Shown one piece after another: positions 8,301 through 16,024 of a stretch of DNA of 64,000 nucleotides. Positions within the stretch are counted from its first letter, which is position 1. Every line of letters begins with the position of its first letter. Origin of the DNA: Bradyrhizobium murdochi (GTDB taxonomy: Bacteria; Pseudomonadota; Alphaproteobacteria; Rhizobiales; Xanthobacteraceae); the NCBI RefSeq assembly GCF_000472965.1, contig NZ_AXAU01000020.1:1-64000 (forward strand), read 5' to 3'. A program made the position numbers and the translations under genes. The notes beneath the pieces are model-generated. The model was not told the origin of the DNA and did no database searches. It saw nothing but the letters and a program-made list of their open reading frames with translations.

Positions 8301-9456
8301 CACGAACGATAGCTTCGTTGGTGGCGCTGAGCGCCGCCAGCATGCGCGCCAGACGTTGCTTCTGGGCGTCGGCCCGCGCCTTCTCGCTGGCGCGCTCGAA
8401 GTTTTCCAGCGCGAAGGAGACGTTTTCCGCAATCCGCGCCATCAGCGCGACGATCTCTTCATCCTCCGCCCACAGCTTTCCGACGAAGAACAGCAGCACG
8501 CCGATGCTCTCGTCCGCCTTGATCAGGGGAACGGCGACGCAGGCGGTAACGCCGGTCTCGCGGGCGGCCTGATGCCAGGGCTGCCCCTGCGTCGAATTGA
8601 GAATGTCGTTGTTGACGGCCGGCTGCTGTGTCCGGAATGCCTTGCCGCAGACGCCCGTTCCGTACGGGTTGCCCGCGTCGATCGAGAACGGCGCTCGCAT
8701 GATCTGTTCGACGATTGCGCCTGTCCCGGCGACCGGCTTCAGCCAGATCGAGTCCGGCTCTGCGAGCAGGACCACTGTGGCCGCGGATTTGCCGCTATAT
8801 ACCGCGGCGTCGCAAACACGCTGATAGAGATCCTGTTCGGTCTTGGCGCGAAGAATGGCTTCGTTGGTCGCGCTGATGGCGCCGAACATCCGGTTCAACC
8901 GCCGCATCGCACGCTCGCCGTTCTTGCGCGCAGCTTCATGGTCGAAATTGTCGAGCGCAAACGAAATGTTTGCCGACACACGCTCCAGCATCGATACGAG
9001 CTGCGCGTCGATCGAGTGCGCCTCGCGCCGCGAGACCAGCAACACGCCGACGCTCTGGCCATTGCAGATCAGCGGCAGCGCTGCCGCGGCGCGCACCTGG
9101 TTGGCCTTGGCGCCCTCGCGCCAGGCCAGGGAACGCTGGTCGTTCAGGAAATCATTGCTGACGCATGCGCGCCGGTCACGGAAGGCGGGCCCGGCAACCC
9201 CGTTACCCTCTGGCGTACCAGCCACAATCGAAATGTCGATGCTGCGAAGGCGGGGCACGTCTTCGCCGCAGCCGGCGGCAAAGCGCAGGAGATTGGTTTC
9301 CCTCTCCAGCAGGAAGACCGAGACAGCCAGGAAGTCGCCGACCGAGAACGCGGCTTCGCAAACCTTCGCATAGAGTTCTTCGGGCGATTTGGCGTACAGA
9401 ATCGCTTCGTTGGTCGCATTCAACGCCGCGAGTGTGCGCGCGATGTCGGTCTTCAC
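5368..9456 (-). CDS. Five-GAF diguanylate cyclase/phosphodiesterase, about 1362 aa
   Basis: This is a cytoplasmic cyclic-di-GMP enzyme with an unusually long sensor region. Five tandem GAF modules of about 182 residues start near residues 5, 187, 368, 550 and 731. Each opens with 'ALSATNEAI' or a variant and ends in 'ENVSFALENFDRA'. Modules 3 to 5 are most alike and look like recent duplications. A GGDEF domain follows (about 913-1080), with GGDEF intact near 995-999 and the product-inhibition RxxD site (RSSD) five residues before it. The EAL domain (about 1087-1337) keeps EALLRW, LEVTES, DDFGTGYSS, KIDRSF and AEGVET. Both activities may therefore be functional. No membrane segment is seen. 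The start may be GTG 9456 or TTG 9465; a GGGAG site favours GTG. Confidence 0.93.
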   Translation of the reverse strand: MKTDIARTLAALNATNEAILYAKSPEELYAKVCEAAFSVGDFLAVSVFLLERETNLLRFAAGCGEDVPRLRSIDISIVAGTPEGNGVAGPAFRDRRACVSNDFLNDQRSLAWREGAKANQVRAAAALPLICNGQSVGVLLVSRREAHSIDAQLVSMLERVSANISFALDNFDHEAARKNGERAMRRLNRMFGAISATNEAILRAKTEQDLYQRVCDAAVYSGKSAATVVLLAEPDSIWLKPVAGTGAIVEQIMRAPFSIDAGNPYGTGVCGKAFRTQQPAVNNDILNSTQGQPWHQAARETGVTACVAVPLIKADESIGVLLFFVGKLWAEDEEIVALMARIAENVSFALENFERASEKARADAQKQRLARMLAALSATNEAIVRATSRTELFELVCEAAANGGRFNSTSILLARPDSYDIDLVAVAGPTANNMRRVKVSTNADLPEGRGLCGNAFRSRRACIANDFRADPRGSAFRQFIHSDGAMSGAAFPLLVSGQPVGVMFFISSEKDTFTPEFAELLQRLTENVSFALENFDRADEKARTESQKERLTRMFAALSRTNEAIMRAKSRTELFDLVCEAAADGGRFTSATIALASPDSDLLRIVAASGPAAETTRHVRLSTDETRPEGRGLSGTAFRTRRPCITNDYVGDQRVAAFQAVVGSYGAQSGAAFPLLVHDEPVGVMIYMSLDKDTFTPEFSELLQRLADNVSFALENFDRADDKARTEIQKERLTRMLAALSATNEAIIRATSRAELFDLVCEAAADGGKFTLTSIVLRKPDSDCLDVVAAAGPTALSARLAKLSANEAHPEGRGLCGQAIRSQRACIINDYLADPNTEAFHHSARLDDTNSGASFPLLVHGKAVGVMSFMSREKDTFTPEFAELLQRLVDNVSFALENFDRADEKTRADERIEYLASHDSLTNLPNREMFNGMLRRAIDAAARYQREFALLFIDLDRFKVINDSLGHDAGDMLLVEIGDRLRRALRSSDVVARLGGDEFVVILEEAAERHEVERIAGELLSVLGQPLQLSGHECHTTASIGIAMYPSDGTDMQTLTKNADMAMYLAKEDGKNGFRFFTREIKTQSIERLTLESALRRALERDQFSLHYQPKIDMASGQITGVEALLRWVHPEFGTVSPGQFIPLAEETGLIVPIGCWVLKEACAQNMAWQRRGLRPVTMAVNLSPRQFADPHLLHDVDEALLASGMSPVLLQLEVTESMVMRNVSRAIKVLDAIQSRGIRLAIDDFGTGYSSMSLMKQFPIDTIKIDRSFIRDLPVDSEDQAIAQAIISMGKALGMTVIAEGVETVEQEAFLRNHACDEMQGYLFSKPLPGKQMADLLRAEPRLASPPLQPEAGSGLERTVV

Positions 9457-9836
9457 CTTCCCCAAGCTCCCTGCCGGCAGCGCCGGGCTGCCCCTTGTGG
9501 ATTTTATGCGTGCAACAGGCCTAAATGCGCGTTATTGGCGGCGGGAGTTGCGATTCAGAGTAAACGTCAGACCAACGGTGAACGACGCTGCTCCGGAGAA
9601 CTACGGCCCATTCACGATTTGTCAGCCATACCGCTGGCGCGCGCCGGCCGGGATGCGGGACCTGCCGCAAGCAATCTTCGAATTTTGCAGGATGAAAATC
9701 CTGATACGTGAGGGCCGTGCTGACGGCATGGCTAACAGGATATTTCCACGCTTGCCCTGCCACGGGCGCTTTGAGAGCATGCCGGTACCAAGCGCGACCC
9801 GCGGTTCGCGCGGGCACTCAAGGTGAGGAAACTCCC

Positions 9837-10925
9837 ATGCCGATGGTCCAGGCCGACCGTCTCATACGAATCGGCGCGGCCCTGCTTAGGGCTGCCGGTG
9901 CGACTGAAGAGGAAGCCAGCGCGGTCGCCGTCGGCTGCGTCAACGCCAACCTCGCCGGCCATGACTCGCACGGCGTGATCGCGATCCCGACCTATATCGA
10001 CCGCATCAAGGCCGGCCATATCGTACCCGGCGCCAAATGGACCATCGTCCAGGAATCGCCGACTACGACCGTGATCGACGGCCATTGGGGGTTCGGCTTT
10101 CACGTCAACGCCAAGGCGATGGCCCTGACGATCGAGAAGGCGAAGACCGCCAATGTCGCCGCCTGCACGGTGTTCCGGCAAAGCCATGTCGGGCGTCTCG
10201 CCGCCTATCCGCTGATGGCGATGCGGGCCGGCATGATCGGGATTGCCGCCGCCGATTCCGGCCGCTCGCCGAAGCATGTCGCGCCGTTCGGCGGCCGCGA
10301 GGCAAGGCTCGGCACCAACCCGATCTCGATTGCGGTACCGTCGGATCTTGAGGCGCCGTTCTATCTTGACATGGCGACCTCGGCGGTAGCGGCCGGCAAG
10401 ATCGCACTGTCGGTCGCGCGCGGCGAACCGATTCCCCAAGGCTGGATCATCGACGCCGAGGGACGGCACACCACCGACCCCATCCAGTATCGCAAGGGCG
10501 GCGCGCTGCTGCCGCTCGGCGGCAGCGAGGGCTACAAGGGAAGTGGGCTGGCGGCGATGGTGGAAGTGCTCTGCGGCCTGCTCACCGGCCTCGGTTTTGG
10601 CGTCGAGCCGACCGGCCGGCACAACGACGGATGTTTCATGGCGGTGTTCAATGTCGCAGCCTTCCGTCCCCTGAAGGATTTCGAGAAGGAGGTCGGCGAG
10701 TTCGCGCGTTATCTCAAATCGACGCCGCCGTCGGAAGGCTCGCCCGGCGTGTTCTATCCCGGCGAGCTCGAACATATCCGCGAGCAGCAGCGCAGGCGCG
10801 ACGGTATCGAGGTCGAGGACGCCACTTGGGAAAAATTGATGGCACTCGCTACCGACTACAAGCTCATCGCTGAGCTCGACCTGAAAATGAAATCCAAACC
10901 AGTCCGCACGAGGAGAACGGCATGA
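9837..10925 (+). CDS. Ldh-family (malate/L-lactate/ureidoglycolate type) dehydrogenase, 362 aa
   Basis: Members are NAD(P)-dependent 2-hydroxyacid dehydrogenases of the Ldh_2 fold, distinct from Rossmann LDH. The conserved 'AGHDSHGVIAIPTYIDRIKAG' (about residues 40-60) supplies the catalytic His. 'RQSHVGRLAAYPLMAM' and 'FGGREARLGTNPISIAVPS' are further signatures. The ATG at 9837 follows AAGGTGAGGA; the longer frame from 9708 is non-coding in character. Its TGA overlaps the next gene's ATG (ATGA), so the two are translationally coupled. The substrate is unknown; the neighbours suggest one step in breakdown of an unusual organic acid. Confidence 0.85.
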   Translation: MPMVQADRLIRIGAALLRAAGATEEEASAVAVGCVNANLAGHDSHGVIAIPTYIDRIKAGHIVPGAKWTIVQESPTTTVIDGHWGFGFHVNAKAMALTIEKAKTANVAACTVFRQSHVGRLAAYPLMAMRAGMIGIAAADSGRSPKHVAPFGGREARLGTNPISIAVPSDLEAPFYLDMATSAVAAGKIALSVARGEPIPQGWIIDAEGRHTTDPIQYRKGGALLPLGGSEGYKGSGLAAMVEVLCGLLTGLGFGVEPTGRHNDGCFMAVFNVAAFRPLKDFEKEVGEFARYLKSTPPSEGSPGVFYPGELEHIREQQRRRDGIEVEDATWEKLMALATDYKLIAELDLKMKSKPVRTRRTA

Positions 10926-12289
10926 CACGGCAAATGGCGCTGGTCGGATTTTTGCAGGCGCAGAACTGCACCAACCTGCCGAGTTCATGGCGGCACCCGG
11001 AATCGCGCGACGATTCGATGTCGGCCGACTACTACCAGGAGATCGCCCGGATCCTCGAAGCCGGCAAATTCCACATGGCATTCTTCGACGACCGCCTGGC
11101 GATGCCGGACCGCTACGGCAACGATCATGCGCACACCGTCGAATACGGTATCCGCTGCGTGAAGATGGACCCACTGATCGTGCTGACCACCATGGGCATG
11201 GTCACGACGAAGCTCGGCCTGGGGTCAACCTGCTCGACCACCTATTACGAGCCGTTCGACGTCGCCCGCCGCTTCGCCACGCTCGACCTGATGTCGGGCG
11301 GACGCGCCGGCTGGAACGTCGTCACCTCGCTCAACGACGGCGAGGCCCACAACATGGGCAAGGACGCACACCTCGAACATGATCTCCGGTACGATCGCGC
11401 CGACGAGTTCATGGAAGTCGTGCTCGGCCATTGGGACACTTGGGAAGACGGCTCCTTGATCATGGACAGGAAGAGCGGCCGCTTCGCCGATCCGGCCAAG
11501 GTGAAGCGGCTCGATCACAACGGACAATTCTTCAAGTCGCGCGGGCCGTTCACGGTGCCCCGTTCGCCGCAAGGCCATCCCGTCATCATCCAGGCCGGCG
11601 CGTCCGGTCGCGGCCAGCGCTTTGCCGGGCGATGGGGCGAGGTGATCTTCACCGCGGCGCGCAACATGGCCGCCGCCAAGGAAGGCTATGCGGCGGTCCG
11701 CAACGAAGCGGTGAAGGCCGGCCGCGATCCCGACCAGATATTCCTCTGCAACCTCACCACCCCCGTCTGCGGCGCGACCAAGGCCGAGGCCGAAGACAAG
11801 ATGGCTGTCATCAACAAGCTGCCGCTGGAAATCGATGCACTGTCGCTGCTGGCGGAAGCGCTGAACTTCGACTTCGCTGCCAAGCCGCTCGATGAGCCGC
11901 TGACATCGGAAGAGCTCAAGAGCATGCAGGGCATCCTCGGCATTCGCGACGGCGTGTTGAAGGCATCAGGCAAGACTAACCCCAGCGCGCGTGATTTCGT
12001 CACCTTCTCCGGCCGCGGCCAGGTGCAGGACGCGATCGTCGGCGGCCCGAAGGAGATCGCGGACAAGCTCGAAGAGATGTTCGTCGAGCGCGGCTGCGAC
12101 GGCTTTGTCATCGCAGCCACCATCGTACCGGGCTCCTACGCCGATTTCGTCAAGCATGTGGTGCCGGAACTGCAGCGCCGCGGACTGTTTCACAACGACT
12201 ATGCCGGCAAGACCCTGCGCGACAATCTCGGCCTGAAGCGGCCTGCCGCCGGCGCCTGGAAAACTCGGCAGCAGGCCGCCGCCGAATAA
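10922..12289 (+). CDS. NtaA/DmoA-type flavin-dependent monooxygenase, 455 aa
   Basis: A class C (luciferase-like) two-component monooxygenase that uses reduced FMN from a separate reductase. Typical features are 'FHMAFFDDRLAMPDRYGN', 'STCSTTYYEPFDVARRFATLDLMSGGRAGWNVVTSLNDGEAHNMG' and 'IIQAGASGRGQRFAGRWGEVIFTAA'. Family members act on nitrilotriacetate, EDTA, dimethyl sulfide, dibenzothiophene sulfone or alkanesulfonates. No flavin reductase gene is nearby, so reduced FMN must come from elsewhere. It is coupled to the Ldh-family gene upstream and is 14 bases from the FAH-family gene downstream. A second member lies at 26295-27680. Confidence 0.88.
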   Translation: MTRQMALVGFLQAQNCTNLPSSWRHPESRDDSMSADYYQEIARILEAGKFHMAFFDDRLAMPDRYGNDHAHTVEYGIRCVKMDPLIVLTTMGMVTTKLGLGSTCSTTYYEPFDVARRFATLDLMSGGRAGWNVVTSLNDGEAHNMGKDAHLEHDLRYDRADEFMEVVLGHWDTWEDGSLIMDRKSGRFADPAKVKRLDHNGQFFKSRGPFTVPRSPQGHPVIIQAGASGRGQRFAGRWGEVIFTAARNMAAAKEGYAAVRNEAVKAGRDPDQIFLCNLTTPVCGATKAEAEDKMAVINKLPLEIDALSLLAEALNFDFAAKPLDEPLTSEELKSMQGILGIRDGVLKASGKTNPSARDFVTFSGRGQVQDAIVGGPKEIADKLEEMFVERGCDGFVIAATIVPGSYADFVKHVVPELQRRGLFHNDYAGKTLRDNLGLKRPAAGAWKTRQQAAAE

Positions 12290-12303
12290 CAAGAGGGCAC
12301 TTT

Positions 12304-13089
12304 ATGCGTTGGCTCAAATTCACCGCCGCCGGCGAGACATCCTGGGGCATTGTCGAGGGCGAGCGCGTGATCGCCGTCGATGGCGATCCGTTCGGCGAAT
12401 GGCAGCGCGGAACGCAGTCGCATGCGCTGAAGGACGTCAAGATCGAGCTGCCGCTGATCCCGCGCACCTTCTATTGCGTCGGGCTGAATTATCTCAAACA
12501 CCTCAAGGAAGCCGCCGACAAGGCCGGCACGGTGCCGAACGTGCCCGACCGGCCCGAGATCGGCTATCGCGCGCAGAACGCGCTGATCGCCCATGACGAG
12601 GATGTGGTGATCCCGGCGAGCGCGACCGAGAAGATTCATTACGAGGGCGAACTGGTGGTCGTCATCGGCAAGAAGGCAAAACACCTCACCGAAGCCAACG
12701 CGATGGATTGCGTGTTCGGCTACACGATCGGCAACGACGTCAGCGAGCGCACCTGGCAGAAGGCCGACCGCAGCCTGTGGCGGTCCAAGAATGCCGACAC
12801 CTTCAAGCCGATGGGCCCGTGGATCGAGACCGACGTCGACCTCGACAGGATGGAAACGGTGATCCGCGTCAACGACACGGAGACCGGGCGCTTTCGCACC
12901 AACGACATGATCTTCGGTATCGTGCCGTTCCTCGTCGAACTCTCCAAATATTTCACGCTGTCGCCGGGCGACGTGATCTGGATGGGCACCGACGGCGCAT
13001 CGCCTGATTTGAAAGCCGGCGATGTCGTCGAGATCGACATCACCGGCATCGGAACGTTGCGGAACAGGTTTGTGAGGGAGAAGGTCTAA
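12304..13089 (+). CDS. Fumarylacetoacetate hydrolase-family protein, 261 aa
   Basis: A C-C bond hydrolase or decarboxylase of the FAH fold, as in homoprotocatechuate and 4-oxalocrotonate pathways. The divalent-metal ligands are visible: 'HYEGELVVVIGK' gives the E-x-E pair (about residues 117-119) and 'YTIGNDVSERTWQ' the Asp (about 145). 'FYCVGLNYLKHLKEA' is the usual active-site loop, and the C-terminus 'GDVVEIDITGIGTLRNRFV' is canonical. It lies in the same direction as and close to the monooxygenase, probably in one operon. The actual substrate cannot be read from sequence. Confidence 0.88.
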   Translation: MRWLKFTAAGETSWGIVEGERVIAVDGDPFGEWQRGTQSHALKDVKIELPLIPRTFYCVGLNYLKHLKEAADKAGTVPNVPDRPEIGYRAQNALIAHDEDVVIPASATEKIHYEGELVVVIGKKAKHLTEANAMDCVFGYTIGNDVSERTWQKADRSLWRSKNADTFKPMGPWIETDVDLDRMETVIRVNDTETGRFRTNDMIFGIVPFLVELSKYFTLSPGDVIWMGTDGASPDLKAGDVVEIDITGIGTLRNRFVREKV

Positions 13090-13175
13090 CGTCGTCAGAA
13101 ATGAGGGACGGGCAGGCGGTCAGCGTACACTGAAACACCGCTCAAATTGAAAGCGTCCCAGAGAAGGAGAAGCGC

Positions 13176-13634
13176 ATGAAGCCCCGGATGAATTACTACC
13201 AGGCCGCGCCAGAGACCATTAAAGCGCTTGTCGCGCTGGAGGCCCAGATCGTCGCTTCAGGTCTCGAGAAGTCGCTGATCGAACTGGTGAAGACACGCGC
13301 CTCGCAGATCAACGGCTGCGCGTACTGCATCAACATGCACACCCAGGACGCCCGCAAGCTCGGCGAGACCGAGCAACGGCTGTATCTGTTGAGCGCATGG
13401 CACGAGTCGCCGCTCTACACCGACCGTGAACGCGCGGCGTTGGCCTGGACCGACGCGCTGACGCTGATTGCTGAAACGCATGCCCCTGACGATCTCTACG
13501 AAGACGTGCGCGCCCACTTCTCGGAAGCGGAGACGGTCAATCTGACCATGCTGATCGGGGCTATCAATGCTTGGAACCGGCTGGCGATCGCTTTTCGCGC
13601 GGTGCACCCGGTCAAGAAGGCGGCAGTGGCGTAA
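13176..13634 (+). CDS. AhpD-like carboxymuconolactone decarboxylase-family protein, 152 aa
   Basis: The CMD/AhpD signature 'NGCAYCINMHTQDARKLGE' (about residues 48-66) contains the CxxC redox pair and the nearby His of alkylhydroperoxidase-type members. The overall pattern fits the AhpD-core family, which gives peroxidase or decarboxylase roles. A binding site GAAGGAGA precedes ATG 13176. It follows the catabolic run by 86 bases and is 15 bases from the next cupin gene, so those two are likely co-transcribed. It may protect against peroxides formed by the flavin monooxygenase; this is inference. Confidence 0.86.
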   Translation: MKPRMNYYQAAPETIKALVALEAQIVASGLEKSLIELVKTRASQINGCAYCINMHTQDARKLGETEQRLYLLSAWHESPLYTDRERAALAWTDALTLIAETHAPDDLYEDVRAHFSEAETVNLTMLIGAINAWNRLAIAFRAVHPVKKAAVA

Positions 13635-13649
13635 AGCGAGGAGGCCAAT

Positions 13650-14063
13650 ATGAAATTGACGATGCATCATGTCGCGGTGACGGCCGTGGTTGCGCTGGCA
13701 ATCGTCGGCATACCCACAGCCCATGCCGAAGGCGACAAGGTAACGCCGGTTCGTTCAGAGAAACTTCCCAACGTGCCCGGCAAGAGCCTAACGGCCGTCG
13801 TGGTCAACTACGAGCCGGGCGGCAAGTCGGCCAGCCATCATCACGCCGGCAGCGTGTTCGCCTATGTGCTGTCGGGCAGCATCCGGTCAGAAAATTCGGC
13901 GACCGGCCCGGCGCGCGTCTACAAGGCGGGCGAAAGCTTCTTTGAGCCACCCGGCAGCGAGCACCTCGTCAGCGAGAATGCGAGCACAACGGAGCCCGCA
14001 AGCCTGCTGGCGGTTTTCGTTGCCGACGATGGCGCACAACTGACGACGTTCGGCAAGAAGTAG
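13650..14063 (+). CDS. Secreted cupin-domain protein, 137 aa
   Basis: A signal peptide spans about residues 1-25 (ending 'IPTAHA-EGDK'). One cupin_2 barrel follows, with 'PGGKSASHHHAGSVFAYVLSGSIRSE' (metal-binding histidines) and 'FFEPPGSEHLVSENAS'. Periplasmic location is likely. A GAGGAGG site lies seven bases before ATG 13650. The gene ends the forward run that begins at 9837, and a palindromic repeat follows. The ligand is unknown; similar proteins accompany AhpD-like genes in rhizobia. Confidence 0.82.
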   Translation: MKLTMHHVAVTAVVALAIVGIPTAHAEGDKVTPVRSEKLPNVPGKSLTAVVVNYEPGGKSASHHHAGSVFAYVLSGSIRSENSATGPARVYKAGESFFEPPGSEHLVSENASTTEPASLLAVFVADDGAQLTTFGKK

Positions 14064-14094
14064 AGCGGTGTGAACCGCGCACCCGCGCGCTCCG

Positions 14095-14232
14095 CTGTCA
14101 TGCCCCGCCACCGGGTCGCGCGAATGCGCGCCCGATGACAGGCTCCGGCGGGGCATCCAGTACGCGGCCTTTCGGCTCAAACACTGACGTCTCTGGAATA
14201 CTGGGTCGTCCGGTCAAGCCGGACGACGACAT
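14095..14232. repeat. Palindromic intergenic repeat between convergent genes
   Basis: Inverted segments include CATGCCCCGCC with GGCGGGGCAT and GTCGTCCGG with CCGGACGAC. The element fills the gap between the cupin gene and the convergent transaminase gene. It may act as a two-way terminator as well as being a dispersed repeat. Confidence 0.6.
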
Positions 14233-14241
14233 CTTGGGATG

Positions 14242-15099
14242 CTAAACCGCCGTCGCCTTGGCGAACTCCACATAAATCTCGCGCAGGCGGTTGGTCATGG
14301 GGCCGGGCTTGCCGTCGGCGACCTTCTTGCCGTCGATCGACACAACCGCCTGTACGAACAGACTAGCGCTGGTAACGAAGACTTCCTTGGCGGCGAGCGC
14401 CTCCTCGATCGAAAACGCCCGCTCCTCGACGCGGAGCTGGCGCTCTTCGGCCAAAGCGACGACGGCCTTGCGGGTGCAGCCGGGCAGGATCTCGCTGCCG
14501 TTCTGCCGTGTCACGATCACATCATCCTGGGTCAAGATGAAGCAGGATGATGAGCCGCCCTCGGTCACCTTGCCGTCCTCGATCATCCATGCCTCGCCGG
14601 CGCCGGCCACCGCCGCAGCCTGCTTGGCCAACACCTGCGCCAACAGCGCGACGCTCTTGATATCGCGACGGGCCCAGCGCAGGTCCGGCACCGTGATCAC
14701 GTTGATGCCGGTCTTGGCTGAGGGCGCGTTGATGATGTCCTTGGTTGAGGTGAACATGATCAACGTCGGCTTTACGTTCTTCGGAAACGCAAAATCGCGC
14801 CCGGTGTCGGCGCCGCGCGTTACTTCCAGATAAACCATGCCGTTGGCGAGATTGTTGCGCTTAACCAGTTCCTTCTGGATCTCCTCGATGCGCGCCGTGG
14901 TCTCCGGCAGCGCCAGCTCGATCTCGCCGACCGAGCGCTCCAACCGCGCCAGGTGCGAGGCGTTGTCGATCAATTTTCCGTCCAGCACGGCGGCGACTTC
15001 ATAGATGCCGTCGGCAAACAGGAATCCGCGGTCGAGGATCGAGACCTTCGCCTCGGAAAGCGGGACGAACGAGCCGTTGACGTAAGCGATCTGTTCCAA
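14242..15099 (-). CDS. dat: D-amino-acid transaminase (class IV aminotransferase), 285 aa
   Basis: A PLP fold-type IV enzyme that converts D-alanine or D-glutamate with 2-oxo acids. It shows 'AYVNGSFVPLSEAKVSILDRGFLFADGIYEV' at the N-terminus, the PLP lysine in 'WARRDIKSVALL', and 'AWMIEDGKVTEGGSSSCFIL' and 'ILPGCTRKAV' downstream. The TTG at 15099 is preferred because CAGGAGAA lies just before it and the protein then begins 'MEQIAYVNG', as usual for the family. A TTG at 15123 would put that binding site inside the gene. It lies downstream of and in the same direction as the glt-type importer. Branched-chain transaminase is a less likely alternative. Confidence 0.85.
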   Translation of the reverse strand: MEQIAYVNGSFVPLSEAKVSILDRGFLFADGIYEVAAVLDGKLIDNASHLARLERSVGEIELALPETTARIEEIQKELVKRNNLANGMVYLEVTRGADTGRDFAFPKNVKPTLIMFTSTKDIINAPSAKTGINVITVPDLRWARRDIKSVALLAQVLAKQAAAVAGAGEAWMIEDGKVTEGGSSSCFILTQDDVIVTRQNGSEILPGCTRKAVVALAEERQLRVEERAFSIEEALAAKEVFVTSASLFVQAVVSIDGKKVADGKPGPMTNRLREIYVEFAKATAV

Positions 15100-15178
15100 G
15101 CGGTTCTCCTGTAGGGAAGGCAAACGGTCGTGACGGACGTTATACGCAAGTCACTAATGATGAGGAACCCTCGCCCGG

Positions 15179-15279
15179 GTCATTCCGGGGCGATCCGCAG
15201 CATCGAACTATAGTGCGCAATTGCGCACCTGAGAATCTCGAGATTCCGGGTCTGGTCCTTCGGACCATCCCGGAATGAC
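15179..15279. repeat. Palindromic intergenic repeat, family B copy 1
   Basis: The outer arms GTCATTCCGGG and CCCGGAATGAC bracket an inner GAATCTCGAGATTC palindrome. A second copy with the same arms and core is at 36154-36235. It lies between gltL and the transaminase gene. Confidence 0.75.
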
Positions 15280-15286
15280 GCCCGAA

Positions 15287-16018
15287 CTAATGCGACAGAA
15301 TCTTCGACAGGAACTTCTGCGCGCGCTCGCTGCGCGGGCTGCCGAAGAAATCCGTCTTCAGCGCGTCCTCGACGATCTCGCCCTTGTCCATGAAGATCAC
15401 GCGATGCGCGACCTTACTGGCAAAGCCCATTTCGTGGGTGACGACCATCATGGTCATGCCCTCATGGGCGAGATCGACCATCACGTCGAGCACCTCGCTG
15501 ATCATCTCGGGGTCGAGCGCCGAGGTCGGCTCGTCGAACAGCATCGCGATCGGATCCATGGCAAGCGCCCGCGCGATCGCGACGCGCTGCTGCTGGCCGC
15601 CGGATAGTTCAGCCGGATACTTATTTGCATGCACCGTCAACCCGACGCGTTCGAGCAGCTTGTCGCCCTTGGCGACGGCCTCGTCATGCGAGCGGCCCAG
15701 TACCTTCTCCTGCGCGAGGCACAAATTCTCGATAATGCGCAAATGCGGAAACAGCTCGAAATGCTGGAACACCATGCCGACGCGCGCGCGCAGTTTCGGC
15801 AGATCGGTCTTGGGATCGTTGACCTTGATGCCGTCGAGAATGATCTGGCCTTCCTGGAACGGTTCAAGCGCGTTGACGCATTTGATCAGCGTCGACTTTC
15901 CCGAGCCTGACGGGCCGCACACCACCACCACCTCGCCCTTGGCGACGCTGGTGGTGCAGTCCTTCAGCACCTGGAAACTCGGCCCGTACCATTTATTGAC
16001 GTGGCTGATTTCGATCAT
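15287..16018 (-). CDS. gltL: Polar amino acid ABC transporter ATPase, GltL type
   Basis: The ATP-binding subunit of a PAAT-family importer. Walker A is GPSGSGKST (about residues 35-43), the signature is LSGGQQQR (about 138-145) and Walker B is 'IAMLFDEPTSALDPEM'. The switch His follows in 'MVVTHEMGFA'. The length of 243 aa is standard. It starts six bases after the gltK stop, so it is translationally linked to the permeases. It provides energy for the GltJ/GltK channel. Glutamate/aspartate is the best guess; other polar or D-amino acids remain possible given the neighbours. Confidence 0.92.
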   Translation of the reverse strand: MIEISHVNKWYGPSFQVLKDCTTSVAKGEVVVVCGPSGSGKSTLIKCVNALEPFQEGQIILDGIKVNDPKTDLPKLRARVGMVFQHFELFPHLRIIENLCLAQEKVLGRSHDEAVAKGDKLLERVGLTVHANKYPAELSGGQQQRVAIARALAMDPIAMLFDEPTSALDPEMISEVLDVMVDLAHEGMTMMVVTHEMGFASKVAHRVIFMDKGEIVEDALKTDFFGSPRSERAQKFLSKILSH

Positions 16019-16024
16019 GGGCTC

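Noticed and set aside
8014..9711. 565-codon open frame on the plus strand
   Set aside because: It runs antisense through the GAF-rich sensor gene, has an arginine- and histidine-heavy composition and no family features. High-G+C coding DNA often leaves such open antisense frames.
9732..11174. 480-codon minus-strand frame
   Set aside because: Antisense to the Ldh-family and monooxygenase genes, both of which have clear motifs and binding sites.
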